Part shown: positions 35,725-44,548 of the stretch, in pieces
Layout of the letters: each line of letters starts with the position of its first letter
How positions within the stretch are numbered: the first letter of the stretch is position 1
DNA from: Streptomonospora nanhaiensis
Lineage (GTDB): Bacteria; Actinomycetota; Actinomycetes; Streptosporangiales; Streptosporangiaceae
Length of the DNA: 64,000 bases
Direction: 5' to 3'
Assembly (NCBI RefSeq): GCF_026642255.1
Contig: NZ_CP113264.1
Span: 3,844,001-3,908,000, forward strand
Notes under the pieces: generated by a model
Database searches by the model: none
Told to the model about the DNA's origin: nothing
What the model saw: the letters and a program-made list of their open reading frames with translations, nothing else
Made by a program: the position numbers and the translations under genes

Positions 35725-37278
35725 TCAGGCGGGGCAGGAGGTGTCCTGCTCCGGCAGGTCGCCCCCGACCAGGAAGGCCGTGGTCACGTCCTGCGCGCAC
35801 GCGTTGTCGCCGTTGACGTAGACGCCGTGCCCGCTGCCGTCGACGCTCACCAGCCGGGAGCGCTGGCCGAACTTCTCGTCGAGCAGCACCCCGCCCAGGT
35901 GCGGTGTGACCGGGTCGCGCCGGTTCTGCACGATCAGGACGTTGCTCGGCCCCTCGTCGAGGACCTCCACCGGCGGCTCGGACGGTCCGGAGGACCAGGA
36001 GGCGCAGGGCATGGCGTTGGCGGAGGCGGCGCCGAACAGCGGGTACCTCTCGCGGTCCTCGGCGACGCTGCGCCGGTAGGTGTCGACGTCCTCGGGCCAT
36101 TCGACGTCGTTGCAGGTCACGGCGAGGAACACCGACCAGGAGTTGTCGTACGGCGACAGCCCGGCGTCCGTCGCGGGCCGGGCGCCGGGGGGCGCCCCGC
36201 CGGTGTCCGGGGTCCCGTCCGGCAGCTCCCCGGCCGCCGCCGGGTCGGAGGCGAGCAGTTCCTGCCAGGCCTGCGCCGTCACGGGGTAGGACAGCTCGCT
36301 GTAGAGCCCCACGAAGGTGGACAGCCGGAAGAGGCTTCCGTCGACGGGTCCGCCGGCCGTGTCCGCCGGGGTCTCGTCCAGGCGCCCGGCGAGCGCGAAG
36401 TAGGTCTGGCGCACCTCCTCCTCCGACTCGCCCAGGCCGTACTCGTCGTGGCGTTCGGCGGCCCATCGCGCGAAGTCCGGGAAGGTCTCCTCGGCGCCCA
36501 GGCCGTACCTGCGCATCCCCTCGTGGTCGAGGTGGGTGTCGCCGATGTTGCTGTCGAGCACGATCCGGTCGGAGCGCTCGGGGAACATCGAGGCGTAGGC
36601 GGCGCCCAGCGCCGTGCCGTAGGAGGCCCCGTAGAAGCTGGTCTTCGGCTCTCCCAGCGCCTCCCGGATCAGGTCCAGGTCGCGGGCCATGTTGGCCGTC
36701 GACACGTGGCGCAGCCTGTCGTCTCGGTCGTTGTCGGCGCACTGGGCGGCGACCGCCTCGGCGGCAGCGGCCTGGTCGACGACCGCCGCGTCGTCGACCG
36801 CGTAGGGCGGGATGGCGCCCCGGTAGTCCTGCTCGTCGGTGAAACCGCAGCTGATCGGCGCCGAGTACCCGACTCCGCGGGTGTCCATGCCGATGAGGTC
36901 GTAGCTGTCCGCGACCTCGGCGGGCAGGCCCCGGGAGACCAGGTCCGCCGGCATCGTCAGCCCGGAGCCGCCCGGGCCGCCCGGGTTGAACATCAGCACG
37001 CCGCGCCGCTCGTCCGGGTTCTGGCTCGCCAGCCGGGACACCATGATCTCGATCTGCGCGCCCCCGGGGTCGGAGTGGTCCAGGGGCACGGGCACCAGGC
37101 CGCACTCCATCCCGGGCGCCTCGGCCGCCACCTCCTCGGGGCAGGCGCCCCACTCCACCCGCCCCGCGGGCTCCGTGCCCTGCTCGTCGGCCGCGGCCGG
37201 TACCGCGACCAGCGGCCCGGCGAGGCCGATCGCCGCCGCCACGGCCCAGTTCCGTCCTGCTCCACGCCTTCGTCCCAT
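35725..37278 (-). CDS. Secreted S33-family hydrolase (TAP-like), second copy
   Basis: 517 residues. The signal peptide ends near AVPAAADEQ. NPGGPGGSG oxyanion region, GASYGTALGAAY nucleophile elbow (GxSxG), NRRDPVTPHLGG acid region and VDGSGHGVYVNGDNACAQ histidine region give a complete triad. The C-terminal TAP domain has conserved cysteine pairs (VTCNDVEWPEDV, AMPCASWS), typical of SlpD/SlpE-like mycelium-associated proteinases. Start ATG is preceded by GAGGAC. It is similar in layout to the protein at 1165-2628 but clearly diverged. Two palindromes lie 180-250 bp upstream. Confidence 0.87.
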   Translation of the reverse strand: MGRRRGAGRNWAVAAAIGLAGPLVAVPAAADEQGTEPAGRVEWGACPEEVAAEAPGMECGLVPVPLDHSDPGGAQIEIMVSRLASQNPDERRGVLMFNPGGPGGSGLTMPADLVSRGLPAEVADSYDLIGMDTRGVGYSAPISCGFTDEQDYRGAIPPYAVDDAAVVDQAAAAEAVAAQCADNDRDDRLRHVSTANMARDLDLIREALGEPKTSFYGASYGTALGAAYASMFPERSDRIVLDSNIGDTHLDHEGMRRYGLGAEETFPDFARWAAERHDEYGLGESEEEVRQTYFALAGRLDETPADTAGGPVDGSLFRLSTFVGLYSELSYPVTAQAWQELLASDPAAAGELPDGTPDTGGAPPGARPATDAGLSPYDNSWSVFLAVTCNDVEWPEDVDTYRRSVAEDRERYPLFGAASANAMPCASWSSGPSEPPVEVLDEGPSNVLIVQNRRDPVTPHLGGVLLDEKFGQRSRLVSVDGSGHGVYVNGDNACAQDVTTAFLVGGDLPEQDTSCPA

Positions 37279-37458
37279 GTCCGTCCTCACCTGTGTCGGT
37301 CCCGACGCCGCTGTCGGCCCGCGACCCGGCCCCCTGGCACCCGGGCCGGGCGCCGGCGGCCGTCCCCGCCTGCGCGGGGGGCAGCGGCGGCAGGGCCTGG
37401 CCGGGAGGGGGAGCGGTGGTCGTCGGGGTCCATGCCTCGAACCTAGGCCGGAGCCGAG

Positions 37459-37529
37459 CCGTGACGGAGTGTCACGGGTCATGGGTTTCCCGCGCGATCC
37501 GCACGGTTCCGGCATGACAGATGTCATGC
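37459..37529. promoter_or_regulatory. Two palindromes upstream of the S33 hydrolase
   Basis: CCGTGAC-N5-GTCACGG at 37459-37477 and GCATGACA-GA-TGTCATGC at 37512-37529 are both perfect inverted repeats with TGAC/GTCA cores. They lie in a 409-bp gap (37279-37687) that has no gene. Operators are the likeliest reading, for the hydrolase transcribed leftward. Confidence 0.5.
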
Positions 37530-37687
37530 GTCGACGGGGACCGGGAAAGGGCCTGGCGCGGGGAGCTGGGACGACGCGGGTCTCGCGCCCGGACCGGGCG
37601 GGGCGGCGCCGTCGCGGTCCCGGAGGCGCGGGAACGTGCCGGGCGCCCGGGGCGGAGCCGGTCCGCGGCGGGCGCCCGGGGCGCGGG

Positions 37688-38119
37688 TCAGTGCGTCAGG
37701 CGGCGCACGGTCTGCGGGTGGATGACGACGCGGAGGTGGTCGTCGGCGAGCATGCCCGCGAGCTCCTCGGCGCGTGCCGGGTCCTCGAGATCCCAGTAGC
37801 GGGCGGCCAGGCGGGCGGCCAGGTCGCGCGCCCCGTCGGCCTCCAGCGTGGCGCGGCCGACGACGGACACCCAGCGCTCGCGCTCGCCCACCGGGGCCGC
37901 GACGACGATCGAGGCGCGGGGGTCGCGGCGCAGGCGCCGCACCTTGAGCGCGTCCGGCTCCGTGAAGAGCTGGAGGGTTCCCTCGTCCGTGGCCTCGAAC
38001 CACACGGGCCGGGGCTGGGTCGGTTCCGCTCCCCCGGCCACGGACAGGAACCCGTGCAGGGGACGCCGCAGGAACTCCAGGTCCTCGGCGGTCAGCAGGT
38101 CGGTGGTGGTGGTGCTCAT
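37688..38119 (-). CDS. PPOX-class flavin/F420-dependent oxidoreductase-like protein
   Basis: 143 residues of the pyridoxamine-phosphate-oxidase split-barrel fold. GFLSVAGGAEPTQPRPVWFEATDEGTLQLFTEPDALKVRRLRRDPRASIVVAAP and WVSVVGRATLEADG are the family's core strands. Actinobacterial members use FMN, F420 or haem; the cofactor cannot be fixed from this sequence. It lies 171 bp downstream of the NmrA-like gene on the same strand. Confidence 0.75.
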   Translation of the reverse strand: MSTTTTDLLTAEDLEFLRRPLHGFLSVAGGAEPTQPRPVWFEATDEGTLQLFTEPDALKVRRLRRDPRASIVVAAPVGERERWVSVVGRATLEADGARDLAARLAARYWDLEDPARAEELAGMLADDHLRVVIHPQTVRRLTH

Positions 38120-38290
38120 CGCTTTCCTCTCCGAACACGGTGGTGACGGTGGGCGGTCCGCGCCGTCCGCTCGCGCGTGCGGCGGGCGGGCGGCGCGGAG
38201 TACGGGGTCGGCGGCGGCCGGGGGCCGTCCCGGCGTGCGGGGCTCCCGCCCGCCGAGGCGCGGGAAGGTCCCGGGGCGGCCGCCGCGGGG

Positions 38291-39127
38291 TCACGGCCGC
38301 CAGGCTCCCGCCGCGGCGGCCCGCACGACGTAGTCCTCGAAGGTGCGGGGCCCGCGTCCCAGCACGGCGGCGACGCCGTCCGTCGTCGCGGCGATCACCC
38401 CGCGCTCCATCAGCACGAACATCTCGGCGACGTGGTGGGCGTCGTCCTCGCCCCAGCCCTCCCGGACCAGCGCCGCGGTGTACTCGGCCGGGGAGACCTG
38501 CTTGTAGGCGATGGGCAGCCCGGACGCGCGCGAGATCAGTTCGACGGCCTCGGCGAAGGTCAGCGCGCGCGGCCCTGTCAGCTCGTAGGTCCGCCCGGCG
38601 TGCTCTCCGGGTCCGGCCAGCACCGCGGCCGCCACGTCGGCGACGTCCTCCAGGTCGATGAACGGTTCGGGGACCGCTCCGGCGGGGAGCACCAGCTCTC
38701 CGGCGACCAGTGGGGCGTGGAAGAGGTCCTCGTCGAAGTTCTGGGCGAAGTTGGACGGCCGCAGGACGGTCCACTCCAGTGCCGAGCCGCGCACGGCGTC
38801 CTCGGCCGAGCGCATGTCCAGCCCGAAATCGGAGTCGCCCCAGGTGTCGGCGCCGCGCCCGGAGAGCAGGACCAGGCGCCGCACGCCCGCGGCCCCGGCC
38901 CGCTCCACGAACTCGTGCACCGGTCCGGGCACGGTCGGGGCCACCACGTAGGCGGCGGTGACGCCCCGCAGGGCCGCGTCCCAGCCGCCGGGGTCGGACC
39001 AGTCGAAGGGTGTGGGGCTGGTGCGGGAGGCGGCGCGCACCTGGAGGCCGCGCAGCCGCAGGCGGGCGGCGACCCGTCGGCCGGTCTTGCCGGTGGCGCC
39101 GAGGACGAGGGTGGTGTCGTTGTTCAT
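38291..39127 (-). CDS. NmrA-like NAD(P)-binding protein
   Basis: 278 residues of the atypical SDR/NmrA group. LVLGATGKTGRRVAARL is the dinucleotide-binding glycine motif, then VRRLVLLSGRGAD and WTVLRPSNFAQNF. Such proteins are NAD(P)H-quinone or isoflavone-type reductases or redox-sensing regulators. It is divergent from an AraC-type regulator 82 bp away, a common arrangement in which the regulator controls the reductase. Confidence 0.8.
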   Translation of the reverse strand: MNNDTTLVLGATGKTGRRVAARLRLRGLQVRAASRTSPTPFDWSDPGGWDAALRGVTAAYVVAPTVPGPVHEFVERAGAAGVRRLVLLSGRGADTWGDSDFGLDMRSAEDAVRGSALEWTVLRPSNFAQNFDEDLFHAPLVAGELVLPAGAVPEPFIDLEDVADVAAAVLAGPGEHAGRTYELTGPRALTFAEAVELISRASGLPIAYKQVSPAEYTAALVREGWGEDDAHHVAEMFVLMERGVIAATTDGVAAVLGRGPRTFEDYVVRAAAAGAWRP

Positions 39128-39148
39128 GACTGCGATTCAACGGCATCC

Positions 39149-39158
39149 GTCCGGACGA
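39149..39158. promoter_or_regulatory. Short palindrome between NmrA-like and AraC-like genes
   Basis: CGTCCGGACG is a perfect 10-bp palindrome in the 82-bp divergent promoter region. It may be an AraC-family operator, but the motif is short and GC-rich enough to occur by chance. Confidence 0.3.
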
Positions 39159-39209
39159 TTCCATGGGTGAGACACCGGATGGCCTTTGCGATCGTCTAAT
39201 CTCGTGGGC

Positions 39210-40238
39210 ATGGACGCGTTCGGTGACCTCTTCCGGGGGATGCGGGCCCAGGGCTCGCTGTTCGGCAGCTCGACCCTGACCCCGCCGTGGGCGCTGCGCT
39301 TCGTGGACGGGGCGCCGCTGACGCTGTGCACCGTCCTGGGCGGGGGTGGCTGGATCGTGCCGGAGGGGCTCCCGCCCGAGCCGCTGCGCGCCGGGGAGAC
39401 GGTCATCGTGCGGGGTCCCGCGCCCTTCTCCTTCGTGGACGAGCCCGGCACCCGGGCCGAGGCGGTCGACTGCGGCGAGTACTGCGCGACGCCCGAGCAG
39501 GGCGGGACACGGCACCGGGTCGGCTGGAGCGACAGCTGCGGCGTCCCGGGCGAGGGCGCGACGACGCTGGTGGTGGGCGCCTACGCGGCGAGCGGCGAGG
39601 TCAGCCGCAGGCTGCTGGAGGCGCTGCCCGTGGTGCTGCGCGTGGCCTCCGGCGGCGGGGCCGATCCCGTCATGGAGCACCTGGCGGCCGAGGTCGCCGC
39701 CGACACCCCGGGCCAGCAGGTGGTCCTGGACCGGCTGCTGGACTGGTTGCTGGTCTGCTCGGTGCGCGACTACTTCGACCGGCCCGGCGGCGAGCCGCCG
39801 GCCTGGTACGCGGCCCAGCGCGATCCGGTGGTCGGCGCCGCGCTGCGCCTGCTGCACGCCGAACCGGCGGCGCCCTGGACGGTCGCCTCCCTGGCCGTGC
39901 GGGTCGGGGTGTCGCGTTCGACCCTGGCCAAGCGGTTCGCGGACCTGGTCGGCGAACCGCCGCTGACCTACCTCGCCCGCTGGCGCATGACGCTCGCGGC
40001 GGACCTGCTGGTCGAGCGGGAGTCGGCGACCGTCGCCGAGGTCGCCCGCGCCGTGGGCTACTCCGACGCGTTCGCCTTCAGCGCGGCGTTCAAGCGGATC
40101 CGGGGCGTCAGCCCGAGCGGGTTCCGGCGCGCGGGCGCACTCGTCCCCGGGCAGCCGGCCGGTCCGTCCGCGCGGCCTCAGGGCGCCGTGCCCGCGACCG
40201 TTCCCGCGCCCCTCACCGCCGTGGGCGGGCGTTCCTAG
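39210..40238 (+). CDS. AraC-family regulator with cupin sensor domain
   Basis: 342 residues. The N-terminal cupin-like domain contains WALRFVDGAPLTLCTVLGGGGWIVPEG. The C-terminal AraC domain has two helix-turn-helices: WTVASLAVRVGVSRSTLAKRFADLVGEPPLTYLARWRM and VAEVARAVGYSDAFAFSAAFKRIRGVSPSGFR. It probably regulates the divergent NmrA-like reductase, as cupin_6-type AraC regulators often do. Start at ATG 39210; a GTG two codons earlier is possible. Confidence 0.85.
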   Translation: MDAFGDLFRGMRAQGSLFGSSTLTPPWALRFVDGAPLTLCTVLGGGGWIVPEGLPPEPLRAGETVIVRGPAPFSFVDEPGTRAEAVDCGEYCATPEQGGTRHRVGWSDSCGVPGEGATTLVVGAYAASGEVSRRLLEALPVVLRVASGGGADPVMEHLAAEVAADTPGQQVVLDRLLDWLLVCSVRDYFDRPGGEPPAWYAAQRDPVVGAALRLLHAEPAAPWTVASLAVRVGVSRSTLAKRFADLVGEPPLTYLARWRMTLAADLLVERESATVAEVARAVGYSDAFAFSAAFKRIRGVSPSGFRRAGALVPGQPAGPSARPQGAVPATVPAPLTAVGGRS

Positions 40239-40314
40239 GCCGACGGGGACCCCAAGCCGGGGACGGTGACCGCCGGGGCGGCGCGGCGCCGACAGGGCGC
40301 CCCTGCCCGGTGGT

Positions 40315-40734
40315 TCAGCCCGGTCGGACCACGCGGCCGAGCAGGGCCATGAGCTGCTTCAGCTCGCTGTCGGACAGCACCGCCAGCGGGGACTTCTCCA
40401 GCGCCGCCCGGACCAGCTCGTCGCGGACCGCGCGGCCCTTGTCGGTCAGGACCAGGACGCGGGAGCGGCGGTCGGCGGGGTCCACCGCGCGCTCGACCAG
40501 GCCCCTGTCGGCGAGCTGGTTGGTGATGAAGGTCAGGTTCGGGGCGTTGCAGTACAGGCGCTCGGCCATCACCTTCATCGAGGGCGGCGGCTCGTCCGGG
40601 TCGACGGCCCACAGCGCCTGGAAGGTCGCCGGCGTCAGCTGGTGCCCGGCCAGCGCCTGCCCGATCAGGTCGTTGGTCCGCATCCAGATGTCGTGGGTCG
40701 CGGCGACCACCGCGGTGAGTTCGGGTGTGGTCAT
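40315..40734 (-). CDS. MarR-family regulator
   Basis: 139 residues. LTPATFQALWAVDPDEPPPSMKVMAERLYCNAPNLTFITNQLADRGLVERAVDPADRRSRVLVLTDKG is the MarR winged helix with its DxRxR wing. It is divergent from an SDR gene, and two inverted repeats in the 79-bp gap are probably its operators. Ligand unknown. The cysteine in the recognition region (RLYCNAPN) could make it redox sensitive, which is speculative. Confidence 0.85.
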   Translation of the reverse strand: MTTPELTAVVAATHDIWMRTNDLIGQALAGHQLTPATFQALWAVDPDEPPPSMKVMAERLYCNAPNLTFITNQLADRGLVERAVDPADRRSRVLVLTDKGRAVRDELVRAALEKSPLAVLSDSELKQLMALLGRVVRPG

Positions 40735-40752
40735 GCCGCCATTCTACAAACG

Positions 40753-40800
40753 CTTCGAGCATCGAAGGATCATGCTAGCTTGATACTTCGAGACTCGAAA
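40753..40800. promoter_or_regulatory. Two MarR-type operators
   Basis: CTTCGA-GCA-TCGAAG (40753-40767, perfect) and CTTCGA-GAC-TCGAAA (40786-40800, one mismatch) are 33 bp apart centre to centre, about three helical turns, between the divergent MarR and SDR genes. They would let the regulator control both genes. Confidence 0.75.
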
Positions 40801-40813
40801 CAAAGGGGGAGCT

Positions 40814-41650
40814 GTGAAAGACGACTACCGCGGTACCACCGCGCTCGTCACGGGCGCGTCCAAGGGGCTGGGGCGGGCCTACGCCCTGGAACTGGCGCGC
40901 CGGGGAGCGCGGGTGATCCTGCTGGCCCGCTCGGAAGGGGACCTCCAGGAGCTCGCCGAGCAGATCCGGGAACGGCACGGCGGACAAGGCCCCGGGACGC
41001 CGGGCGCCGAGGTGGCCGAGGTGGTCACCGGCGACCTCGCCGCCCCGGACGGCCCGGAGCGGATCCTGCGGGAGCTGCGCGAGCGCGGCCTGACCGTCGA
41101 CCTGCTGCTCAACAACGCCGGCATGGGCAGCGTGGGCCCGTTCCTGACCCGCCCCCTCGGGCCGCAGCTGGCCTCCGTCGGGCTCAATGTCAGCGGCCTG
41201 CTCGCGCTGACCCACACGATCGGGGCGCAGATGGTCGCCCGCGGCTCCGGCGGCATCGTCAACGTCTCCTCCACCGCGGCCTTCCAGCCCATGCCGTACC
41301 AGGCCAGCTACGGCGCGACCAAGGCCTTCGTGCTCTCCTTCACCGAGGCGCTGGCCGAGGAGCTGCGCGGCACCGGCGTCCACGTCATGGCGGCGCACCC
41401 CGGCGCGATCGCGACCGGCTTCTTCGACGGCACCTCGGCCACGATCGGCCCGCAGGCCGACACGGCGGCCACCGTCGCGGCCCACACCCTGGACGACTAC
41501 GCCCGGCGGCGCGCGGTGTCCTACCCGGGCCGGACCGTGAACCGGGTCATGACCTGGCCCGCGCGCCTGCTGCCGCGCACCGTCGTCGCGCGGGTGGCCG
41601 GCGGGTTCAACCGGCGGCTGCGCCTGCACGAGGTCGTCGACGCCGCCTGA
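40814..41650 (+). CDS. Short-chain dehydrogenase/reductase
   Basis: 278 residues, classical SDR. ALVTGASKGLGRAYALELARRGARV is the TGxxxGxG cofactor motif, LLNNAGMGSVG the NNAG motif, VNVSSTAAFQPMPYQASYGATKAF contains the catalytic Ser, Tyr and Lys (YxxxK as YGATK), and HPGAIATGFF follows. The arginine-rich GASKGLG segment favours NADP(H). The AGGGGGAG 6 bp before the GTG fits a ribosome site. It is controlled with the divergent MarR gene. Confidence 0.88.
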   Translation: MKDDYRGTTALVTGASKGLGRAYALELARRGARVILLARSEGDLQELAEQIRERHGGQGPGTPGAEVAEVVTGDLAAPDGPERILRELRERGLTVDLLLNNAGMGSVGPFLTRPLGPQLASVGLNVSGLLALTHTIGAQMVARGSGGIVNVSSTAAFQPMPYQASYGATKAFVLSFTEALAEELRGTGVHVMAAHPGAIATGFFDGTSATIGPQADTAATVAAHTLDDYARRRAVSYPGRTVNRVMTWPARLLPRTVVARVAGGFNRRLRLHEVVDAA

Positions 41651-41865
41651 TGGGATCTGCCGGGTCGGTGAGACTCGGTGCCGTAGCCGCCGGCAGGTGA
41701 GCACTTCCGTCGCCGGAACCGTTGAGTTCTGGAGTCAGACCGTGCCCTGCCGGTCGGCCGGGAGGCCAGAGCGCTGATGGGGTGGCGTGCCCGCCCCGTG
41801 GGGAGCGCGGGCAAGGGGTCCGGGTCCTGCCGTCACGGCACGACCGCGGGCTCTCCCGCCCCTCC

Positions 41866-42525
41866 TCAGGGGGCGCTCTGCCCGGATCCGCCCGTCCGGT
41901 CCAGGCGGGCCAGCACGTGGGCGTCGAGGAAGCCCCGCTCGGAGGCCGGGTCGTGGACCAGCCGTGCGAACGGGACGAGCCCGGCCCCGGCCATCAGTGC
42001 GGCGAAGCGGTCCACCGGCCAGCTGTACGCGGGCGCCACCTTGTGGTCGAAGCGGACCGGCTCCGGTCCGTCGGTGGCGAAGAACGAGGCCAGGAGCAGT
42101 CCCTGCGGCGCCAGGACGCGTGCCTGCTCGGCGAGCAGCGCGGGCAGCTCCGCGGGCGGGGTGTGGATCATCGAGTAGTGGGCCAGCACGCCGCCGAGCG
42201 CGCCGTCCCCGACCGGCAGGGCCTCCATCCGCGCCTCGTCGAACCGCAGCGCCGGATGGGCCCGCCGGGCGTGGTCGACCATGGCCGGGGAGAGGTCGAG
42301 CCCGAAGGCGTCCAGCCCCCGTTCGTGCAGCATGGCCGTCAGGTGCCCGGGCCCGCACCCGACGTCGGCCGCGCGCGGGTTGCCCGTCCCGCGCACCAGC
42401 TCGGCGAAGGTGCCGATCATGTTCCGTGAGAACGGCTGCGTCTCCAACCGGTCGGCGAACATCGACGCGTACAGTTCGACGACCCCGTCGTAGGCCGCCC
42501 TGGTCTGCTCCTGGTGCTCCGTCAC
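41866..42525 (-). CDS. Class I SAM-dependent methyltransferase
   Basis: 219 residues. AADVGCGPGHLTAMLHERGLDAFGLDLSPAMVDHAR is motif I plus the acidic loop, EALPVGDGALGGVLAHYSMIHTPPAELPALLAEQARVLAPQGLLLASFF holds motifs II-III. It is UbiE/Methyltransf_11-like; the substrate is unknown. The GTG at 42525 fits the conserved start but has no good Shine-Dalgarno, so the start is uncertain. A convergent SDR gene lies downstream. Confidence 0.8.
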   Translation of the reverse strand: MTEHQEQTRAAYDGVVELYASMFADRLETQPFSRNMIGTFAELVRGTGNPRAADVGCGPGHLTAMLHERGLDAFGLDLSPAMVDHARRAHPALRFDEARMEALPVGDGALGGVLAHYSMIHTPPAELPALLAEQARVLAPQGLLLASFFATDGPEPVRFDHKVAPAYSWPVDRFAALMAGAGLVPFARLVHDPASERGFLDAHVLARLDRTGGSGQSAP

Positions 42526-42638
42526 AGGAGGGAAGCTAGCACCCGCGCGCGTGCGCCGCCTCCCCGGCTCCGCCCCTCCGGGACCGGCCGCCCGGCCGTC
42601 GGAGGGCCCGCGCCTCACCGGCGGCGCCTCCGATCGGC

Positions 42639-43595
42639 TCACCGGTTCCGGCCCGGGAGCGCCTCGTCCCCGTGCCGCGCGAGGAAGGCGTCCGTCTCCC
42701 CCGCCGTGGGACCCGTGGCCGGTCCGCGGCGGGTGACGGAGAGCGCGGCGGCCGCGTTGGCCCGGCGGGCGGCCTCCACCGGGGCCAGGCCGCCGGCCAC
42801 GGCGGCGGTGAACACACCCACGTGCGCGTCGCCCGCCCCGTTGGTGTCCACGGCGCGCACGGGAAAACCGGGCACGTGCAGGGGTGCGTCCCCGGCCCCG
42901 GCCACCGCGCAGCCCTTCGCGGCGTCGCGCACGACCACCGTGCCGCCGGGGCGGATCCGGGGCAGGAGGAGCGCGGCGGCCTCCTCGGGGACGGTGCTGC
43001 CGGTCACGGTCGCGGCCTCGGCGGCGCTGAGGCTGAGCAGGTCGACGCGGGCCAGGGCCCGGTCCAGGGTCCGCCGGGGAAGGTCGCCCACGACCGGCGC
43101 CGGGTCCAGGACCAGGCGCACCCCCTCCGGGAGGTCGCCGATCCAGGCGAGGAGGTCGTCGGCGCGCGGTCCGGGCAGCAGCGAGTACCCCACGGTGTAG
43201 ACGTAGTCCCCCGGGCGGGGCCGCAGGGTGCGCAGCTCGGCCAGGGACACCTCCGTCTCGGCGCCCAACCGGGTGATGAAGGTGCGTTCGGCGTCGCCGT
43301 CCACCAGGGCCACGCAGAAGCCGGTGTCCGCGTCGGGGAAGGGGGCGTGCGCCACCGCTACCCCCTCCGAGCGCAGCGCGGCACGGACCAGGTCCCCGTG
43401 GGGCCCGGTCCCGTGCGACCCCGCGTAGACCACCTCCATGCCCGCGCGCGCCGCGGCGGCGATGACGTTGAAACCGCCTCCGGCCTGGGTCCGCGCGGAG
43501 GAGGCGAACACTCCCCCGCCGGCCGGGGGGAGGGCGTCGACCGCCATCACGACGTCGACGATCACCGGTCCCACGTGCAGCAGGCGTCCGGTCAC
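42639..43595 (-). CDS. PfkB-family sugar kinase
   Basis: 318 residues of the ribokinase fold. The N-terminal substrate region is HVGPVIVDVVMAVDALPPAGGGVFASS with AGGGFNVIAAAARAG. VRAVDTNGAGDAHVGVF is the PfkB signature 2 with the catalytic Asp; the usual T/A after DT is N and the usual F is H, both tolerated in some members. It lacks sequence that would separate ribokinase, fructokinase or nucleoside kinase. GTG start with GGGGAG about 8 bp upstream. It is 113 bp upstream of the methyltransferase gene on the same strand. Confidence 0.82.
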   Translation of the reverse strand: MTGRLLHVGPVIVDVVMAVDALPPAGGGVFASSARTQAGGGFNVIAAAARAGMEVVYAGSHGTGPHGDLVRAALRSEGVAVAHAPFPDADTGFCVALVDGDAERTFITRLGAETEVSLAELRTLRPRPGDYVYTVGYSLLPGPRADDLLAWIGDLPEGVRLVLDPAPVVGDLPRRTLDRALARVDLLSLSAAEAATVTGSTVPEEAAALLLPRIRPGGTVVVRDAAKGCAVAGAGDAPLHVPGFPVRAVDTNGAGDAHVGVFTAAVAGGLAPVEAARRANAAAALSVTRRGPATGPTAGETDAFLARHGDEALPGRNR

Positions 43596-44144
43596 GGCAG
43601 GGGCTCCCCTCGACTGCGCCGACCGTTGTGCCGGCCCCGCGATCATCCCGCGGCGGCCGGGGGCGGGTTCCACCGGGGGCGCCGGACCGGGCGGCGGCAC
43701 GCGGGACCGTCCGGCGCACGGACATGCGGCGCCGAGGACAGCGGGGGCCGGGGACAGCGGGGGCCTACCGGCGAGGGCGCGGGGGGAGCCCCCGGCGGGG
43801 ACCGCGGCCGCTCCCCCGCCCCCACCGCTCCGTGAGGGGCGTCCCCGGGGGACGCATAGGAAGTCGGGGTTCCGACACGAACACCCCGGACCCGCTCCGA
43901 CCTGCACTGTCAGCGCCCCTGACCCCGTTCGTCCGTGGAACGAACACCCCGACGGACCGCCCACACACGGTCCCGGCCGAGGTTCCTGTCGAATCGGGGA
44001 GAAGAATTTCCGGTTTCCGACCCTCTCACGCGGCTGGGCGGGAAATGCCGTCCCTGCCGGTCGCGGCGACCGGCAGGCGGTGCCGGAGGAAGCACGCGGG
44101 CCCCGCGCCGAGGCCCTCTTCCCACGGCCGCAGGAGGCGATCCG
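43596..44144. other. Intergenic region, 549 bp, with repeated motifs
   Basis: No convincing gene. ACGAACACCCCG occurs twice, near 43877 and 43940. The second copy overlaps an inverted repeat GTTCGT-N7-ACGAAC (43927-43945). These lie 200-270 bp before the LapA-like gene and may be promoter elements. Confidence 0.4.
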
Positions 44145-44423
44145 GTGAACGCTTCCCCGCCACCGGTCGACGGGGCCTCCGGGCACGTGTCGTCGCGCAA
44201 GGGGCTGTCGTCGGTCCCGCCCCGCGTGTGGGCGGCGCTGGTCCTGCTCGTCGTCACCGTCCTCTTCGTGGCCCAGAACCGGGACACGGCGCAGATCCAG
44301 TTCCTGGTCGTCTCACTGACGGCGCCGCTGTGGGCCGCACTGGCCGTGTCGGTCGCCGCCGGCGTGGTCATCGGACTGCTCGTCCGACCGTCACAGCGGC
44401 GCAGCCGCGGGGCATCGGGGTAG
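44145..44423 (+). CDS. LapA-domain (DUF1049) membrane protein
   Basis: 92 residues with two membrane helices (VWAALVLLVVTVLFVAQNRDTAQIQFLVVSLTAPLWAAL...AAGVVIGLLV). The FVAQN segment after helix one is diagnostic of the LapA/YciS domain, which in proteobacteria helps lipopolysaccharide assembly. The role in Gram-positives is unknown. The CAGGAGG 7 bp before the GTG supports this start. It is convergent with the TauE gene. Confidence 0.82.
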   Translation: MNASPPPVDGASGHVSSRKGLSSVPPRVWAALVLLVVTVLFVAQNRDTAQIQFLVVSLTAPLWAALAVSVAAGVVIGLLVRPSQRRSRGASG

Positions 44424-44548
44424 GGCCGCCCTCCGGCCGGGCCCCGGCTCCGGGGCTGCCCGAACCGCGCCGGGTCGCGCCCCGCCTGCCGCCGGGTCCC
44501 GGGGCGCCCGACGGGGCGGCCCCCGACAGGTCGGCGCCCGCCTCCCCC

